Assembly: GCA_030248135.1 (NCBI GenBank)
Contig: JASANC010000124.1
Coordinates: 1-64,000 of the forward strand
DNA: 64,000 nt
Origin: Theristus sp. LFF4_11
Lineage: Eukaryota; Nematoda; Chromadorea; Monhysterida; Xyalidae
Reading direction: 5' to 3'
A model generated the notes under the pieces. That model did no database searches, was not told where the DNA came from, and worked only from the letters and a program-made list of their open reading frames with translations. Made by a program: the position numbers and the translations under genes. Position 1 is the first letter of the stretch. Every line of letters starts with the position of its first letter. Positions 45,125 to 56,132 of the stretch are shown here, in pieces.

Positions 45125-46610
45125 ATGTATACTATGCCAGTAATGGCCAATGGTGCGTACGTGCAGCAGAACGGCTGCGTGCCATTTGAGCGAGCACAGC
45201 CTTCGCTTGCGCCGCGTTATCCGCCGTCTCCCTCTCGGAGTCACTGTCTCAGTGCAACATCAATAATACCGCCATTGTTGCACAAGACTCGCTCACTGCG
45301 TGACGCCGCTGCAAGCAGGGTCAGGGAGTTTTTCAAGGTTTGTGTTTGCCTGGCATGATGAAAATGTAAATCAACAGACTGAGAGTGTTGAGTGGTTTCA
45401 AAACGTTACGACGTTCGTGTGTTTTTGCGTTGCAGTACGGCTCGCTGTGTGGCGCGTCGTCAATGAGCACGTCAGCGGTTGAGCTGTCCGTCGGCACGAG
45501 CACCTATCACCAGTCGGTGGACGCGCTCAGAGCGGACCTCGCCTCGGGCGACCTCCTGGACGACTTCGGCCGGCTGTGGCGTCAGTCGGCGCACGGCAGC
45601 ACCGAGATCGCACGGCACCCGGCCAACGAGCCGAAGAACCGCTACTGGAACGTGCTGCCGTACGACGCGAACCGGGTGGTGCTGAGTGGCGAGTCTGCGG
45701 CGGCGCCGCCACGGCCGAGCAGCCACGACGCGCCCTGGTCGGACGACTACATCAACGCCAGCTGGCTGACCATGCGTGTGGCCGAGCTCGACCTCGTCAA
45801 CGTCTACATCTGCACGCAAGCGCCGACGCCCGAGACGCTCATGCACTTCTGGCGTATGATCTGGCAGGAACGTGTGCCCGTGATCGTCGTGCTGACGGAC
45901 GCCATAGAGCAGGGCGTGCGCAAGTGCGAGCCGTACTGGCCGCAGCTGAACGACACGCTCGAGCTGCCCGGCGGCCGTGTCGTCGTGTCGTGCACGGCGG
46001 CGAGAACTGCTGGCGGACGCACGAAGCCGTACACCATTCGCGATCTGTTCATTGTGGACACACAGAGCAGAGACCAGCTGAGTTGTGTGATGCTGCAGTT
46101 GCACGGATGGCCCGACCAGGGCACGCCGAAGGACATTCGCAAAATGCTCGAATTCGTGCGCCTCGTCAGACAGCACACGCCCGAGCGGCAACCGTCCGCC
46201 GATGGACTCGAGATGGTGACGCAGCCGACCGTGGTGCACTGCAGTGCGGGCGTCGGAAGGTGGCTCTGTGTTTGTTGTTGTTGGCGACATGCGCACATGC
46301 ACAGAGCAGGGCAGAGTGCTGCACTGGTGCCATGCAGTCGCATTGCCGCAAGTGCACGTTGTTTGCTGTGGTGCACACAGACACGACGCATGCTGACGTT
46401 GCTGTGTGTTGCAGGACGGGTGCGTACATTCTGCTGGAGACGCTGCTGTGTCACATCGAGGCAGAGAGCGCGTTGCGTCCGTTGGAGGCAGTGCTGGCGA
46501 TGCGCCAACAGCGCATGGCCATGGTGCAGACCGACGAGCAGCTGCTGTTCGCGTGTCGTGCCGCGTTGCACTACTACGACAACCACGCGTACGCCAACGG
46601 CAGACTCTGA
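45125..46610 (+). CDS. Protein tyrosine phosphatase, single catalytic domain, non-receptor type
   Basis: Three exons (45125-45337, 45436-46259, 46415-46610) join in frame to give 410 codons. The catalytic domain carries every family motif: KNRYWNVLPYDANRV, DYINASWL, YICTQAPTPETLMHFWRMIW, KCEPYWP, the WPD loop GWPDQG with the general-acid aspartate, and the P-loop HCSAGVGRTG with catalytic Cys and Arg. The Q-loop RQQRMAMVQTDEQ follows. The P-loop is split by the second intron inside the codon for its arginine. The N-terminal ~90 residues are Pro/Ser-rich with no domain I know. There is no signal peptide or membrane span, so it should be cytosolic. Substrate and subfamily cannot be assigned. 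Third-position GC is much higher than in neighbouring genes. It should be enzymatically active. Confidence 0.9.
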
Positions 46611-47277
46611 CCGCATCAGCCACTCGTTCACGCTCGCTCGTATTATTTGATCGAGCTTTGTCTTTCTCGTCTGTGATTATATGGTTTTCTCGTTTCGTGT
46701 GTGATATTTGTCGCGATTTCGATCTAGCATTGAACACGGTTTTGGGACAATATACCATTCTCTAACAATTTCACTAGCCATTATTCTCATGTTGGCAATG
46801 TTGTTCTTGTTGAACAATACAAGGTTATCATTGTCATCCCTTGAAGTTATGCAACTCGTAAACGATGCTGTTAGAATGCATTAGAAGGCAAACACTTCGA
46901 AAATCAGGTTTATGCAAGTAACCATCCGGCTGATACTTTGTTGCAAAGTTTGTTTTGAAAGCGCACATCGGTTCATTCATAGTGCATTTATTAACGCCTT
47001 GTCACATAACCGTTATTGGTTGATCTTTTCTGGTTCGGAGAACATTTCCGCCTCTTGTCAATTTTCACTTGGTTCAGTTTTTTGAGTGCGTTTGATGTTG
47101 AAAAATGCGATATTCCATCTTTCCTACTCATGTACATTTTGAAATGATATTGGTTCTACAGTTCTACTTACTTTGTTTTGTTGGACAGTACAGTGAGCAA
47201 TAAATAGAATGCTCAGATCAAAATATGAAAAACTAACGATAGAAGTTCAAAATTCGATGGGAGGATTGAATTTGGCA
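46611..47277. other. Gap between the phosphatase and HMT-1
   Basis: AT-rich and non-coding as far as can be seen; it holds the phosphatase 3' end. Confidence 0.4.
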
Positions 47278-47718
47278 CTAGACCAGGTTGCCAATCCGCT
47301 GAAGGACAATCAGTGTCTTTTTATGGTTGACATCTTCAAACGGAATAATGAAAAACTGAGCTTTTTCGCCGGCAGATTCAACAATGTTGTATTGTGCAGC
47401 AAACGTGTCAATCACAAAGGTCTGGGTGGACCATGGCATCTCACATTGCTTCTTAGACACATTGGCCAGCATTTGGCTGTCGCTGCTGATGGTGTTGTTT
47501 GGTGGTAAGTTGACAGTGCTAGTCATGCATGTTTGATCACACTCCAGTAGCTGTACGAGTAGCTTTAGTGCCGTTTCAATTCGCTGCGCTACAGCAGCTG
47601 CTTGGCCGCAGTCAGTTTGAACGCGAATGGTGGGTGGATTGGTCAACTTTTTTGCAAACCTGTGATCGCACTGGTGTGGCAGTGGCATCTCTATCGCGAA
47701 AACTTTCAGATGATTCAT
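47278..47718 (-). CDS. Unassigned minus-strand frame next to HMT-1
   Basis: An ATG-started frame of 146 codons. The last ~100 residues look like real protein: QTDCGQAAAVAQRIETALKL, LLVQLLECDQTCMTS and AQFFIIPFEDVNHKKTLIVL, ending NLV. Codon use is ordinary and there are no low-complexity runs. The upstream ~40 residues are less convincing and may be intron with a spliced start elsewhere. Its start overlaps the first recognised HMT-1 exon by 8 bases on the other strand, which is odd. I know no family for it. The overlapping plus-strand frame is less protein-like. Confidence 0.35.
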   Translation of the reverse strand: MNHLKVFAIEMPLPHQCDHRFAKKLTNPPTIRVQTDCGQAAAVAQRIETALKLLVQLLECDQTCMTSTVNLPPNNTISSDSQMLANVSKKQCEMPWSTQTFVIDTFAAQYNIVESAGEKAQFFIIPFEDVNHKKTLIVLQRIGNLV

Positions 47719-50700
47719 AGCCGCGTACTCTCATGTTTTCTCTGCATTTCATGTGTCGAACTGCTGATGTACCACAAGCACGGCTCGCCACGGGCACCCG
47801 CATTGCGTCCAAAGTCCCAGCTGTACACATTACAAGCAGCGTCGCATGTGCTCCTGTGTGTGTTGCCGCCTGTTTGGATCGCACTGCACTCGCTGCACTT
47901 TTTTCCGCCGTTGCTTGGCCATCAGGTAACTTTGACTGGTTGCTTCCGCATGTCATACCGAACCACCGGGGTTTGACACTGTCGGGTGTCTGGAAGCGGT
48001 TGGGGGGCATGTTACAACGAATACAAACGAACACGTGAGCACGTTTGGCTTGGCACACGCAGATTGTGTGGAGCGTGTCTCAGCTGGTGCTGTGGGCGAG
48101 TGCGCTGTGCATCGTGCACTGCGAACGCACCAGCGAGCTGCCGTCACCGCCGGCACGTGGCCACGGCGTGCTGTTGCTGCTGTTCTGGTCTGGCAATCTG
48201 CTCGTTCGGTGTCTTGCCGTTGTCTCGTTCAACAGTGCGCAATGGTGGTGGAGGCTGCATCAGTTAGTATTGTTCGTTTTTTAGGTTCTGCGACTGCTTT
48301 TTGCAGACGTTTCAATCTTTATGTGGCAATAATAGCCAAAGTGACCCAGCCCTATTTAGGGAACTCGGACCAATTTTGAATTCCCGAGTCACGCATTGAA
48401 CTGTTTACCTATCTATGCGCGCATTGAGTCTCGGGACCAAAATAAAAGATATTAGCTGGATTGTCTGTGATTCACAATTCCACGGTAACAAACGTGCAAT
48501 TGGCTGTTTTTGATTCAAGAAGCTTATTTGAAAGAAACCCTGAATGCATCTGATGTCGTACGTTGTGCATGTTCGTTCACTGCACAGTGCCGTCGACCAG
48601 GTGCAGCTGTGTCTGTACGCATTCGAGTGCACCGTGGTGCTGTTGGTGTTCGTGCTCGGCTTCCATGCGCCCGGTCTGCCCAGCGCTGACGACCGACACG
48701 CGCATCAGTTTGGCGGCACCCGGCAGCGCTCGCCCTCATCCGCTTCTGACCGTCAGCCTCTTGTACAGGCACGAGCTGTCACTTGTCATGAGAAACGCAA
48801 CATTTGCAAACTCTTTACACCGGTTCCGGTTCCAGAGATTTTGTGGGCCAATACCTTCGCTACGTAATGGGGACATTCTCTAAGCCCCACTCTGTCCTGG
48901 GAGCCCCGGTGATGTGTGAACCATATCGATTTCGGGGACTTTCGGCTGTTGTATCTCCGAAAGTTTATTCGTTCATGGGTCACGTGATGCTTGTGCAAAT
49001 GTGTAACAAGCCACGAACTGCAGAGTGCCTCTGTGATCGGTGCGAGCTCGCATGGCTCCACGTGGCGTAACGCATGGCGCAAGCTGTGCTCAGTGGCGCC
49101 CTACATCTGGCCCCGCCACAGCCACCTGCTACAGCTCTATGTGCTGCTGTCCGTGTTGCTGCTGGTCGCTGGCAGAGTCGTCAACCTGTTTGTGCCGATC
49201 TACTACAAATGGATTGGTTGGTGTGAGCACGCTGCATGAATCAATCAAGCATCACAAGACAAATGCAACACTGACTGAACAATCACCATCGATGCACACC
49301 ATTCTTGTAAAAACGTGTGTTGACTGCGCCGAATGCAACCATGATTGATTGTTCTCTTCCAAATGGTTTCATTACAGTCGACAGCTTGACACTGAAGCCG
49401 ACGATCGAAGAGACTCTGGCAACGTTTCGCTGGGATCTGATCGTGGCCTACTGCGTTCTGCGCTCGCTACAAGGCAGCGCCATGGCTGGTCTGTTCTCGA
49501 TATCGGTGTTTTGGTTGCAGAACACTGCTAAAATTTAGTTGTTTGAAACTATATTTCATTGATCTTGACTCGCAGGTGGCATTCTGAATGTTCTGCGCGG
49601 TTTTCTTTGGATTCGAGTGCAGCAGTACACCACGCGTGAAGTGCAAGTAGAGCTATTCAACCATTTGCACAGGTTTGTGCTTTTGTCGCACAGTTTTTCA
49701 ATGTTTACCAACAAAACTCGTGATGATCTGGCCATTTACTGTCTGTTCTGGCTTAATTCACACGTGAGGTTCGATCACTGGCCAAACATAATCAAACAAT
49801 TGTCAGTTTGTCCCTTCGTTGGCACATTGGCCGCAAAACAGGCGAAGTGCTGCGTGTGATGGACCGTGGCACCAACAGCATCAACAGCTTGCTCAAGTTG
49901 GTTCGGCACAATGCTTGCTCCTGTGTCAACTGAGAACCGTTGTATCTAATTTCAGTTATTTTCTATTCAACATTGTTCCGACGATCGTTGACATCTTTAT
50001 TGCAATCGTGTATTTCGTGAGCGCCTTTAACGGGTGGTTTGGCTTGATCGTCTTCGTTACAATGGCTGTCTACTTGGGTAAACATAACCGGGGATTGCAA
50101 GTTGAATTATACCAATTTTTTTTGGTATTGTGAGAAAAGAACTTTTAAAATTGTAGTTTTGCGTTTTGCAGCGGCGACGATTGGCGTAACCGAGTGGCGA
50201 ACGAAATTCCGCCGTGAAATGAATCGCTGTGACAACGAGGCTCGTGCGATGGCCGTCGACTCGTTGATCAACTTTGAAACGGTCTGCTCACGCACGCAGC
50301 GTGCAACTGGCTTCGGCCTATTGTTCGTTTCCGTGGTTGTCCGATGTTCATCTAAAAGTATTTCAGGTGAAATATTACAACGCGGAATTGTTTGAGGTGA
50401 ATCGCTATAAAAACGCGCTCATCAAGTACCAGGTGTGTCGTGTGTGTGTTGCACAGTGCCCAACTGATTTCGCAACATCATTGTGCCCGAGTGTGCTGTT
50501 GAGGACGCCGAGTGGCTGTCGTCAGCGTCGTTGTCACTGCTGAACAGCGTGCAGAACGCAGTGATCTCGTCTGGGCTGTTGGTCGGCAGTTTGCTCTGTG
50601 GCTACATGGTCGTGCATCACGACAGCGGGTTCACAGTGGGCAGCTACGTGCTGTTTGCGACGTACATCCTGCAGTTGTACGGACCGTTGAATGTGCTCGG

Positions 50701-52338
50701 AACGTTGTACAGGTGCGGCACGCTCATTGGACAGCGTTTGCATTTCGTTCGATCACATCAATTATCAGAGAGTTCAAAATGCAAACTTTGACGCTCAGTT
50801 CACTCATGCAGGCAGATTCAGATGTCGTTGATCGACATGGAGAACATGTTCGACTTGATGCGCGAAGAGCAAGAAGTTGCAATTGTTCTTTTTTTTGTTT
50901 TCGGTCGGTGGTTTCAGCCACTATTTTTCATATTTTGTCAAGAATTGCTCAGGTGAAAGACGAGCCAGATGCAAGCGAGTTGTACGTTTCGTCCGGCAGA
51001 CTCGAATTTCGAAATGTCCACTTTCACTACGATGCAGCGCAGCCAATCCTGCACGACGTCAGCTTTGTCGTTGAGCCCGGTCAAACAGTGGCGCTGGTAC
51101 AAGGGCACTTGCTGTGCAGATTCGTTTTGTATTTGTGGTGGTGGTAATTTCAAAATTCAGTGTGACGCGGTGACCTTTGAACGGAGACCATGTTTGTTAT
51201 CAGGTGGGACCGTCTGGGGGCGGAAAGAGCACCGTTATTCGACTTCTATTTCGATTTTACGATGTAAACGAAGGCCAGATTTTGTTTGATGGACACGATA
51301 TCAGTAAGGTTCGTGGTTTCAGTTGCGAAGCAATGGTGTGTCAGCTTTTTCACTCATTCGTAAAAATGGATCTTCTGTTTATAGGTGAAGCAGCAGTCGC
51401 TTCGACAATACATTGGGGTGGTGCCACAGGACACCGTGCTCTTCAACAGTGACATCAGGTTAGCAGAAACTGATTTTGATAGTGCAAGCCGAATGATTCT
51501 GGAACCGGAGCATGAAACACGAAAGACACGACGAACACTGATTGTCCGTTTGTGTTTCAGGTACAACATTCGTTACGGCCGCCGTAGTGCGTCCGATGCA
51601 GAAGTGGAATCCGCCGCTCAAGCAGCCGACATTCACGATAAAGTTCTCACGTTTCCCGACGGTAACACCGAGTGGATTTCTGTCCTGAGACTCAACATGG
51701 AGAACTCCTTTCAAGTGTCCACAAAAAATTTTCAGGATACAAAACGATTGTTGGCGAGCGCGGCCTGAAATTGAGCGGTGGCGAAAAACAACGCGTCGCG
51801 ATTGCGCGCACGATTCTGAAGGCGCCACACTACATTCTGCTGGACGAAGTTTGTCGCAGCAGCACAAAGCACAGCGTCTAAGTTGGCATTGTTTGTGAAT
51901 GCGTGCAACTACTGGCAGGCCACATCGGCGCTGGACACGACCACCGAACGCAACATCCAGTCATCGTTGAACAAACTCAGTGCTGGACGAACGACGCTCG
52001 TCGTCGCACATCGACTGTCGACCATCACGCACGCCGACATGATACTGCTGCTCGCCGACGGACGCGTCATGGAACGCGGAACGTGAGTGCACACGTGCAG
52101 CATTCAGCAGTCACTCATGTCGCTGCGGCAGTCTTGCAAATAACGTCAATTTTTAGTTTTTCGGTGAAACAACCAGTTTGACAGTTGGATTTTGAAGAGC
52201 ATCAGATGTTTTAGTCATGAGCAGCTGCTCGCATTGGACGGTCGCTATGCGCAGATGTGGACGCAGCAGTCGACAGTGAACAGTGACAACAATGAGCCGG
52301 TCGACGATCGCAGCCAGTCCACGGCCAATCGCGATTGA
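47711..52338 (+). CDS. ABCB6: ABCB6/HMT-1 half-transporter
   Basis: A multi-exon gene. The first recognised exon (47711-47924, after TTTTCAG) starts the TMD0; a short upstream exon with the true N-terminus is not identified. TMD0 continues in 48063-48262 (ends [11 protein letters not shown]) and 48588-~48780 (LGFHAPGLP). The core starts with [20 protein letters not shown] and [14 protein letters not shown]. It goes on through [59 protein letters not shown] and [20 protein letters not shown]. The ATP-binding domain is complete: Walker [11 protein letters not shown]-loop [12 protein letters not shown], signature [14 protein letters not shown], Walker B YILLDE, D-loop SALD and H-loop AHRLST. The end is [13 protein letters not shown]…NRD. 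Family members move heme/porphyrins or phytochelatin-cadmium complexes across vacuolar, endolysosomal or mitochondrial membranes. All catalytic motifs are intact. Confidence 0.92.
48270..48452. mobile_element. TA-flanked miniature element, copy 3 (HMT-1 intron)
   Basis: TA-flanked, with inverted ends (…TTTTTTAGGTTCTGCGACTG; right end CGCATTGAGTCTCGGGACCA…AAAAGATAT). It shares its interior with the copies at 13990 and 29947 and lies wholly within an HMT-1 intron. Confidence 0.65.
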
Positions 52339-52888
52339 TGGCAACTTTATTGGCCGCTTTATCTTTCAACAGAAATTCTGTGCAATACTTAACAGGCACT
52401 GAATTGTTATGTCTTTCTTTAATACTTCTGAAATGTTGTTATGAAGTTTGAATGTTAAAAGTGTTTTTCGTTTTTCCTCCTGTATTGTTGTTGGAAGTTG
52501 GATGCATGCTTTAACAGTTGAACTTTCCCGAGAGGTTTTTTCTGTTGAGTTTGAATTTTTCTCTCAACTTTTGAACTTCACGACATAGCGTGGTTATAGG
52601 ATCTGAATGTCATCGTTTATCATTGTGTCATATTCATAATCTATCAAAACTGTTTGCGCTACTATTTGATTTCATTTGAATACCTTCACGATAAATGATA
52701 ATGATGAAATACCTTCTCAAAAATGTAGGATTATAGAATTTGAAGTCGGAGTTTTTCATTGCTTCGAGCCGTATGATAAAATGTGAAGCAGCCAAAGCCA
52801 CAGAATTTAGTTTAATACATTTTGTCAATTTATTACTGACCAAAACAAACTTTTACCAATTTACCAATTTTACCAGTGACAAATCATC
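52339..52888. other. Gap between HMT-1 and the Ser/Lys-rich membrane protein
   Basis: AT-rich and without a supported gene; short enough to be just the 3' end of one gene and the promoter of the next. Confidence 0.4.
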
Positions 52889-55606
52889 ATGATCAAAACA
52901 GCACCGGCAACGAGCAACACCATCCTAAAGTCACCTGCCAGCGGAAAATCAGAGAAATCGAGACCGAAGCAAAGTTCGACAGCAACAACACCAAGCAAGA
53001 AAGGCCGCTCATCGACGAAATCTGACCGTGCGAAACAGAAGCAGCCAGCGACAACGCCGAAACCGGTGACGCAGGCGTCAAGCAGTGGCGCTCAGTGGTC
53101 GAGCTCGAGCAAGCAGGTGGCTCGAAGCGATTTTCAAATTGCCGAGAAAATTATACTTAACTTTTTGTGAAACTAATCACAGATCGATCCGAGAAAGAAG
53201 CCCACTGTTGTCAGCAAGCAACGCGAGTCTGGCAGTCATCGATCCGACTCATCACACCACTCCAAACGGTCATCAAACAGTAAACAGGTTTCATTTCATC
53301 ATTTGCTTTACAGCATGATAACATTATCAGCCACAAGGGATGCATAATTCCGTACAATCAGACTAATCCGGAACAAGTGAAGTCCGCTAGCAAACGACGC
53401 GAACCCGACAACAATAGATCCAGACCATTGCGATCACCAAGCAATAAACCGGTTCCACTGAATTTTTGAACAGCTAACGTTTCTTTTTGAATTGGTCACA
53501 ATTTCGGCTCTTGGATATAATAGATTATAAGATTAAACAGCTACAAGGCTCTTTTAGATTTGAACGGGTCTGAGGTGTGTAAAAGCCGGCTCGGGGGCCT
53601 TGAGTGTGCATTTGCATTGCTAGATTCGATCGGAAGCTGCGAATTCGTCTGACAAAGCACGACACACTGGCAGTGTTCGGTCCGAATCGTCACGGCGACA
53701 CTCGTCTAAACACGCTCACAGCAGTAAATCACACCATCAGGCATCAGCAAGGGCAAAAACAGCGAACCAAGATCGCAACTCAAACAAACAACAAACCAAA
53801 CAAAGCACTAACCATGAGTCAAACAAAGCTGCGACAAAAAATACCGCTGCCGACTCGAGAGTTTCGCCCAGTGGTGCTGAATGGTCCACTAAACAGGTTC
53901 CATTAAAATATCACATAACGAATTAAACAGACGGAGAGATCAAGTTTCCGTGTTTCATTCAGGTTCACAGTTCCCCGAAAAAGAAGTTGCCAGAAAAACG
54001 ACACGACCGTGGTGGTCATCGGTCTTCACGATCCGAATCGCGCACGTCAGCAGGATCGCAAAAAAGAATGCCGCCAAAAAAGGTTTGCGTCAAACAGACT
54101 AACTTTTTACGATAGGAACCCTGAAAAATAAATTAAACGGTAATCCAAAACCGGTAGCACAAAACCCATTTTCAGTCACCGAGTCATCGCACGTCGCAGC
54201 CTTCGCGCAGCCATGAGCGCTCCAAGAAGCAAAAAGATGTCGAGCCGCCTGAGGAGAAGGTTCGATCGAAGAAAAGTTTATGATTGCAGCCAATTTGTTA
54301 AAGAAATGGTGGATTTCAGAAGTACGTGCCTCCATTGCCCGTATCGAGTGTTGTCAGTTCGTCCAAACAAAGCACACGTGACATCACGCAAAAGTCGCAC
54401 AAAGCAACTGGGGCCACAAGGTTTGTCAGACATTACGTGCACTTCGTGGATGTACTTGCTTTAAGTCGCATTTAATTTATGCGCAGATAATCGTTTTTAT
54501 TTGCGATTTGTTTCCAGAGCTTTATCTCAACGATCCACTGTGCCCCCACCACTACCACCGGAAGATGTAAGTTTCGTTCTCTGGAAATGTCATTTTTTCC
54601 AAAGTACCTTATCTGCATGTGTGTTCGTGACAAAACCAGCAATTCTGCAGACGCTGGCACCAGAGTTGGCAGTGATCAACGAAAATTGGGATCTCACACA
54701 ACGCAGCATGAGCGTTATGAGTGCTGCAACCACACAGCCGTCAAATGGTGTTTTGCTGACAGCTGCCGCTTCTCAGTGTACCCAGTCCCAGTCAAGCGTC
54801 TGTCTAAACACTGCTATCGACGACGTCGAAGGCAATAACGCTTCACACTTGACAAAATACTCGGGCAAACAACTTCATTCCCGTGTTTATTTTCTTCTGA
54901 TTCCAGATGAAAAAGGGCAGACCACACCGGGCGAAGAAAAGCAGCAGGTGGCGGAGGTTGGCGCACGCACACTGAAACGCTCGAAACCTGAGATTGCAGT
55001 GCGACTGCTGCAGATGATCGGCTATGTGCTGACGCTTACTCTGGCCTGGTTGCCCGGTCAAACTAAGATGCTTTTAGTGATTGCGCTCATCATAGTTTCG
55101 GTACGAAATCACTTAGTTGCTGTGGAAGTAGAGCAATGTCAGGTTGCGCTCTCAAAATCAGATGCATTCAACAGTTGGGCTGTGTGTGACGGCGTATTTT
55201 CACACGTTCGGCACGATCGTAAAACAGTGGCACATACCAAGATCGGCTGACAAGAAAAAGACGGCATCACAATGGGGACAACGACTGGAACTCAGGCATG
55301 TTTCATTGCATTATACCAGCTTTGATTTTCTCCGTCAACTTCGGCCATTATGCACAAACAGTTTTTGGCGACAGTCTCACTTTGGCCACCGAAGCCACTA
55401 CCGCAACAGTGATTTTCAGCAGTTATTTACTGTTTGCGCTGCAAATGCTGTGCGTCGTTCAGTTGTTTGCACTGGCCATTGGTCTGCCAGCGTTGGGAGC
55501 GTTGTCAGTGCTCTGTTGGACCGGCGCTGCGTTGGCCTCGTTGCTCATCTCGCTCGTTCACTTCAAACTTGCCTCAGCAACGTCAAAACGCCCTGAGAAA
55601 TACTAA
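52889..55606 (+). CDS. Unrecognised protein: Ser/Lys/Arg-rich N-terminus, multi-pass membrane C-terminus
   Basis: About ten small exons. The N-terminal exons (52889-53115, 53183-53287, ~53335-53450, ~53625-53899, ~53960-54085, ~54175-54255, ~54320-54420) encode disordered Ser/Lys/Arg/His-rich sequence: SEKSRPKQSSTATTPSKKGR; KQRESGSHRSDSSHHSKRSS; RSESRTSAGSQKRMPPKK. Several end in a similar way (…S-K-Q before GTGGC or GTTTC), as if exons had been duplicated. A short linker has STVPPPLPPED and LAPELAVINENWDLTQRSM. The C-terminal exons (~54905-55606) are hydrophobic: IGYVLTLTLAWL, KMLLVIALIIVS, then VIFSSYLLFALQMLCVVQLF and ALSVLCWTGAALASLLISLV, probably four to five spans. The protein ends KRPEKY. 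I do not recognise the family. The charged tail is probably cytoplasmic. The gene is convincing; exon borders are approximate. Confidence 0.65.
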
Positions 55607-55848
55607 CGGACTGAACAACAAAACAAAAATGTTTGAACTCAATATTATTTATCGATCATTTAATTTATGTGATCAAATGACAAGTAAAAAAGTGCTTGTC
55701 TGAAGACAGTGAGGTTGCACATAGCCATGAACAAACACTGGTGCGCACCACATGCGACATTATTATCTTTCTTATTGAACGTGTCGTAATATGCATTTGT
55801 ACGCACAAATAGCGAAAATATTTCACGGCTTCGCGGCAATTTGAAGCC

Positions 55849-56132
55849 GGACTTTTCGCAAACGGACTTTTATCACACGGACATTTTGCATACGGACATT
55901 TTGCACGCGGACATTTCGCAAACGAACATTTTGCACGCGGACATTTCACACACGGACATTTTGCAAAATTGACATTTCACACACGGACACTTCGCACACG
56001 GACATTTTGCAAAATTGACATTTCACACACGGACACTTCGCACACGGACATTTCGCACAACGGACACTTTGCACACGGACATTTCACACAAAGGAAATTT
56101 TGCACAACGGATATGTCGCACACGGACCTTCG
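55849..56132 (+). repeat. ~17-bp minisatellite, ACGGACATTTTGCACAC type
   Basis: About 17 imperfect tandem copies of a 16-18 base unit, including a partly higher-order piece (…GCAAAATTGACATTTCACAC twice, 46 bases apart). Frames across it give repetitive Thr/His or Cys/Lys peptides only. It lies between the Ser/Lys-rich gene and a gene-poor stretch. Confidence 0.85.

Noticed and set aside
45472..46758. A 428-codon minus-strand frame and a 344-codon alternative plus frame across the phosphatase.
   Set aside because: Both are by-products of the GC-rich codons of the phosphatase exon, which has every catalytic motif in its own frame.
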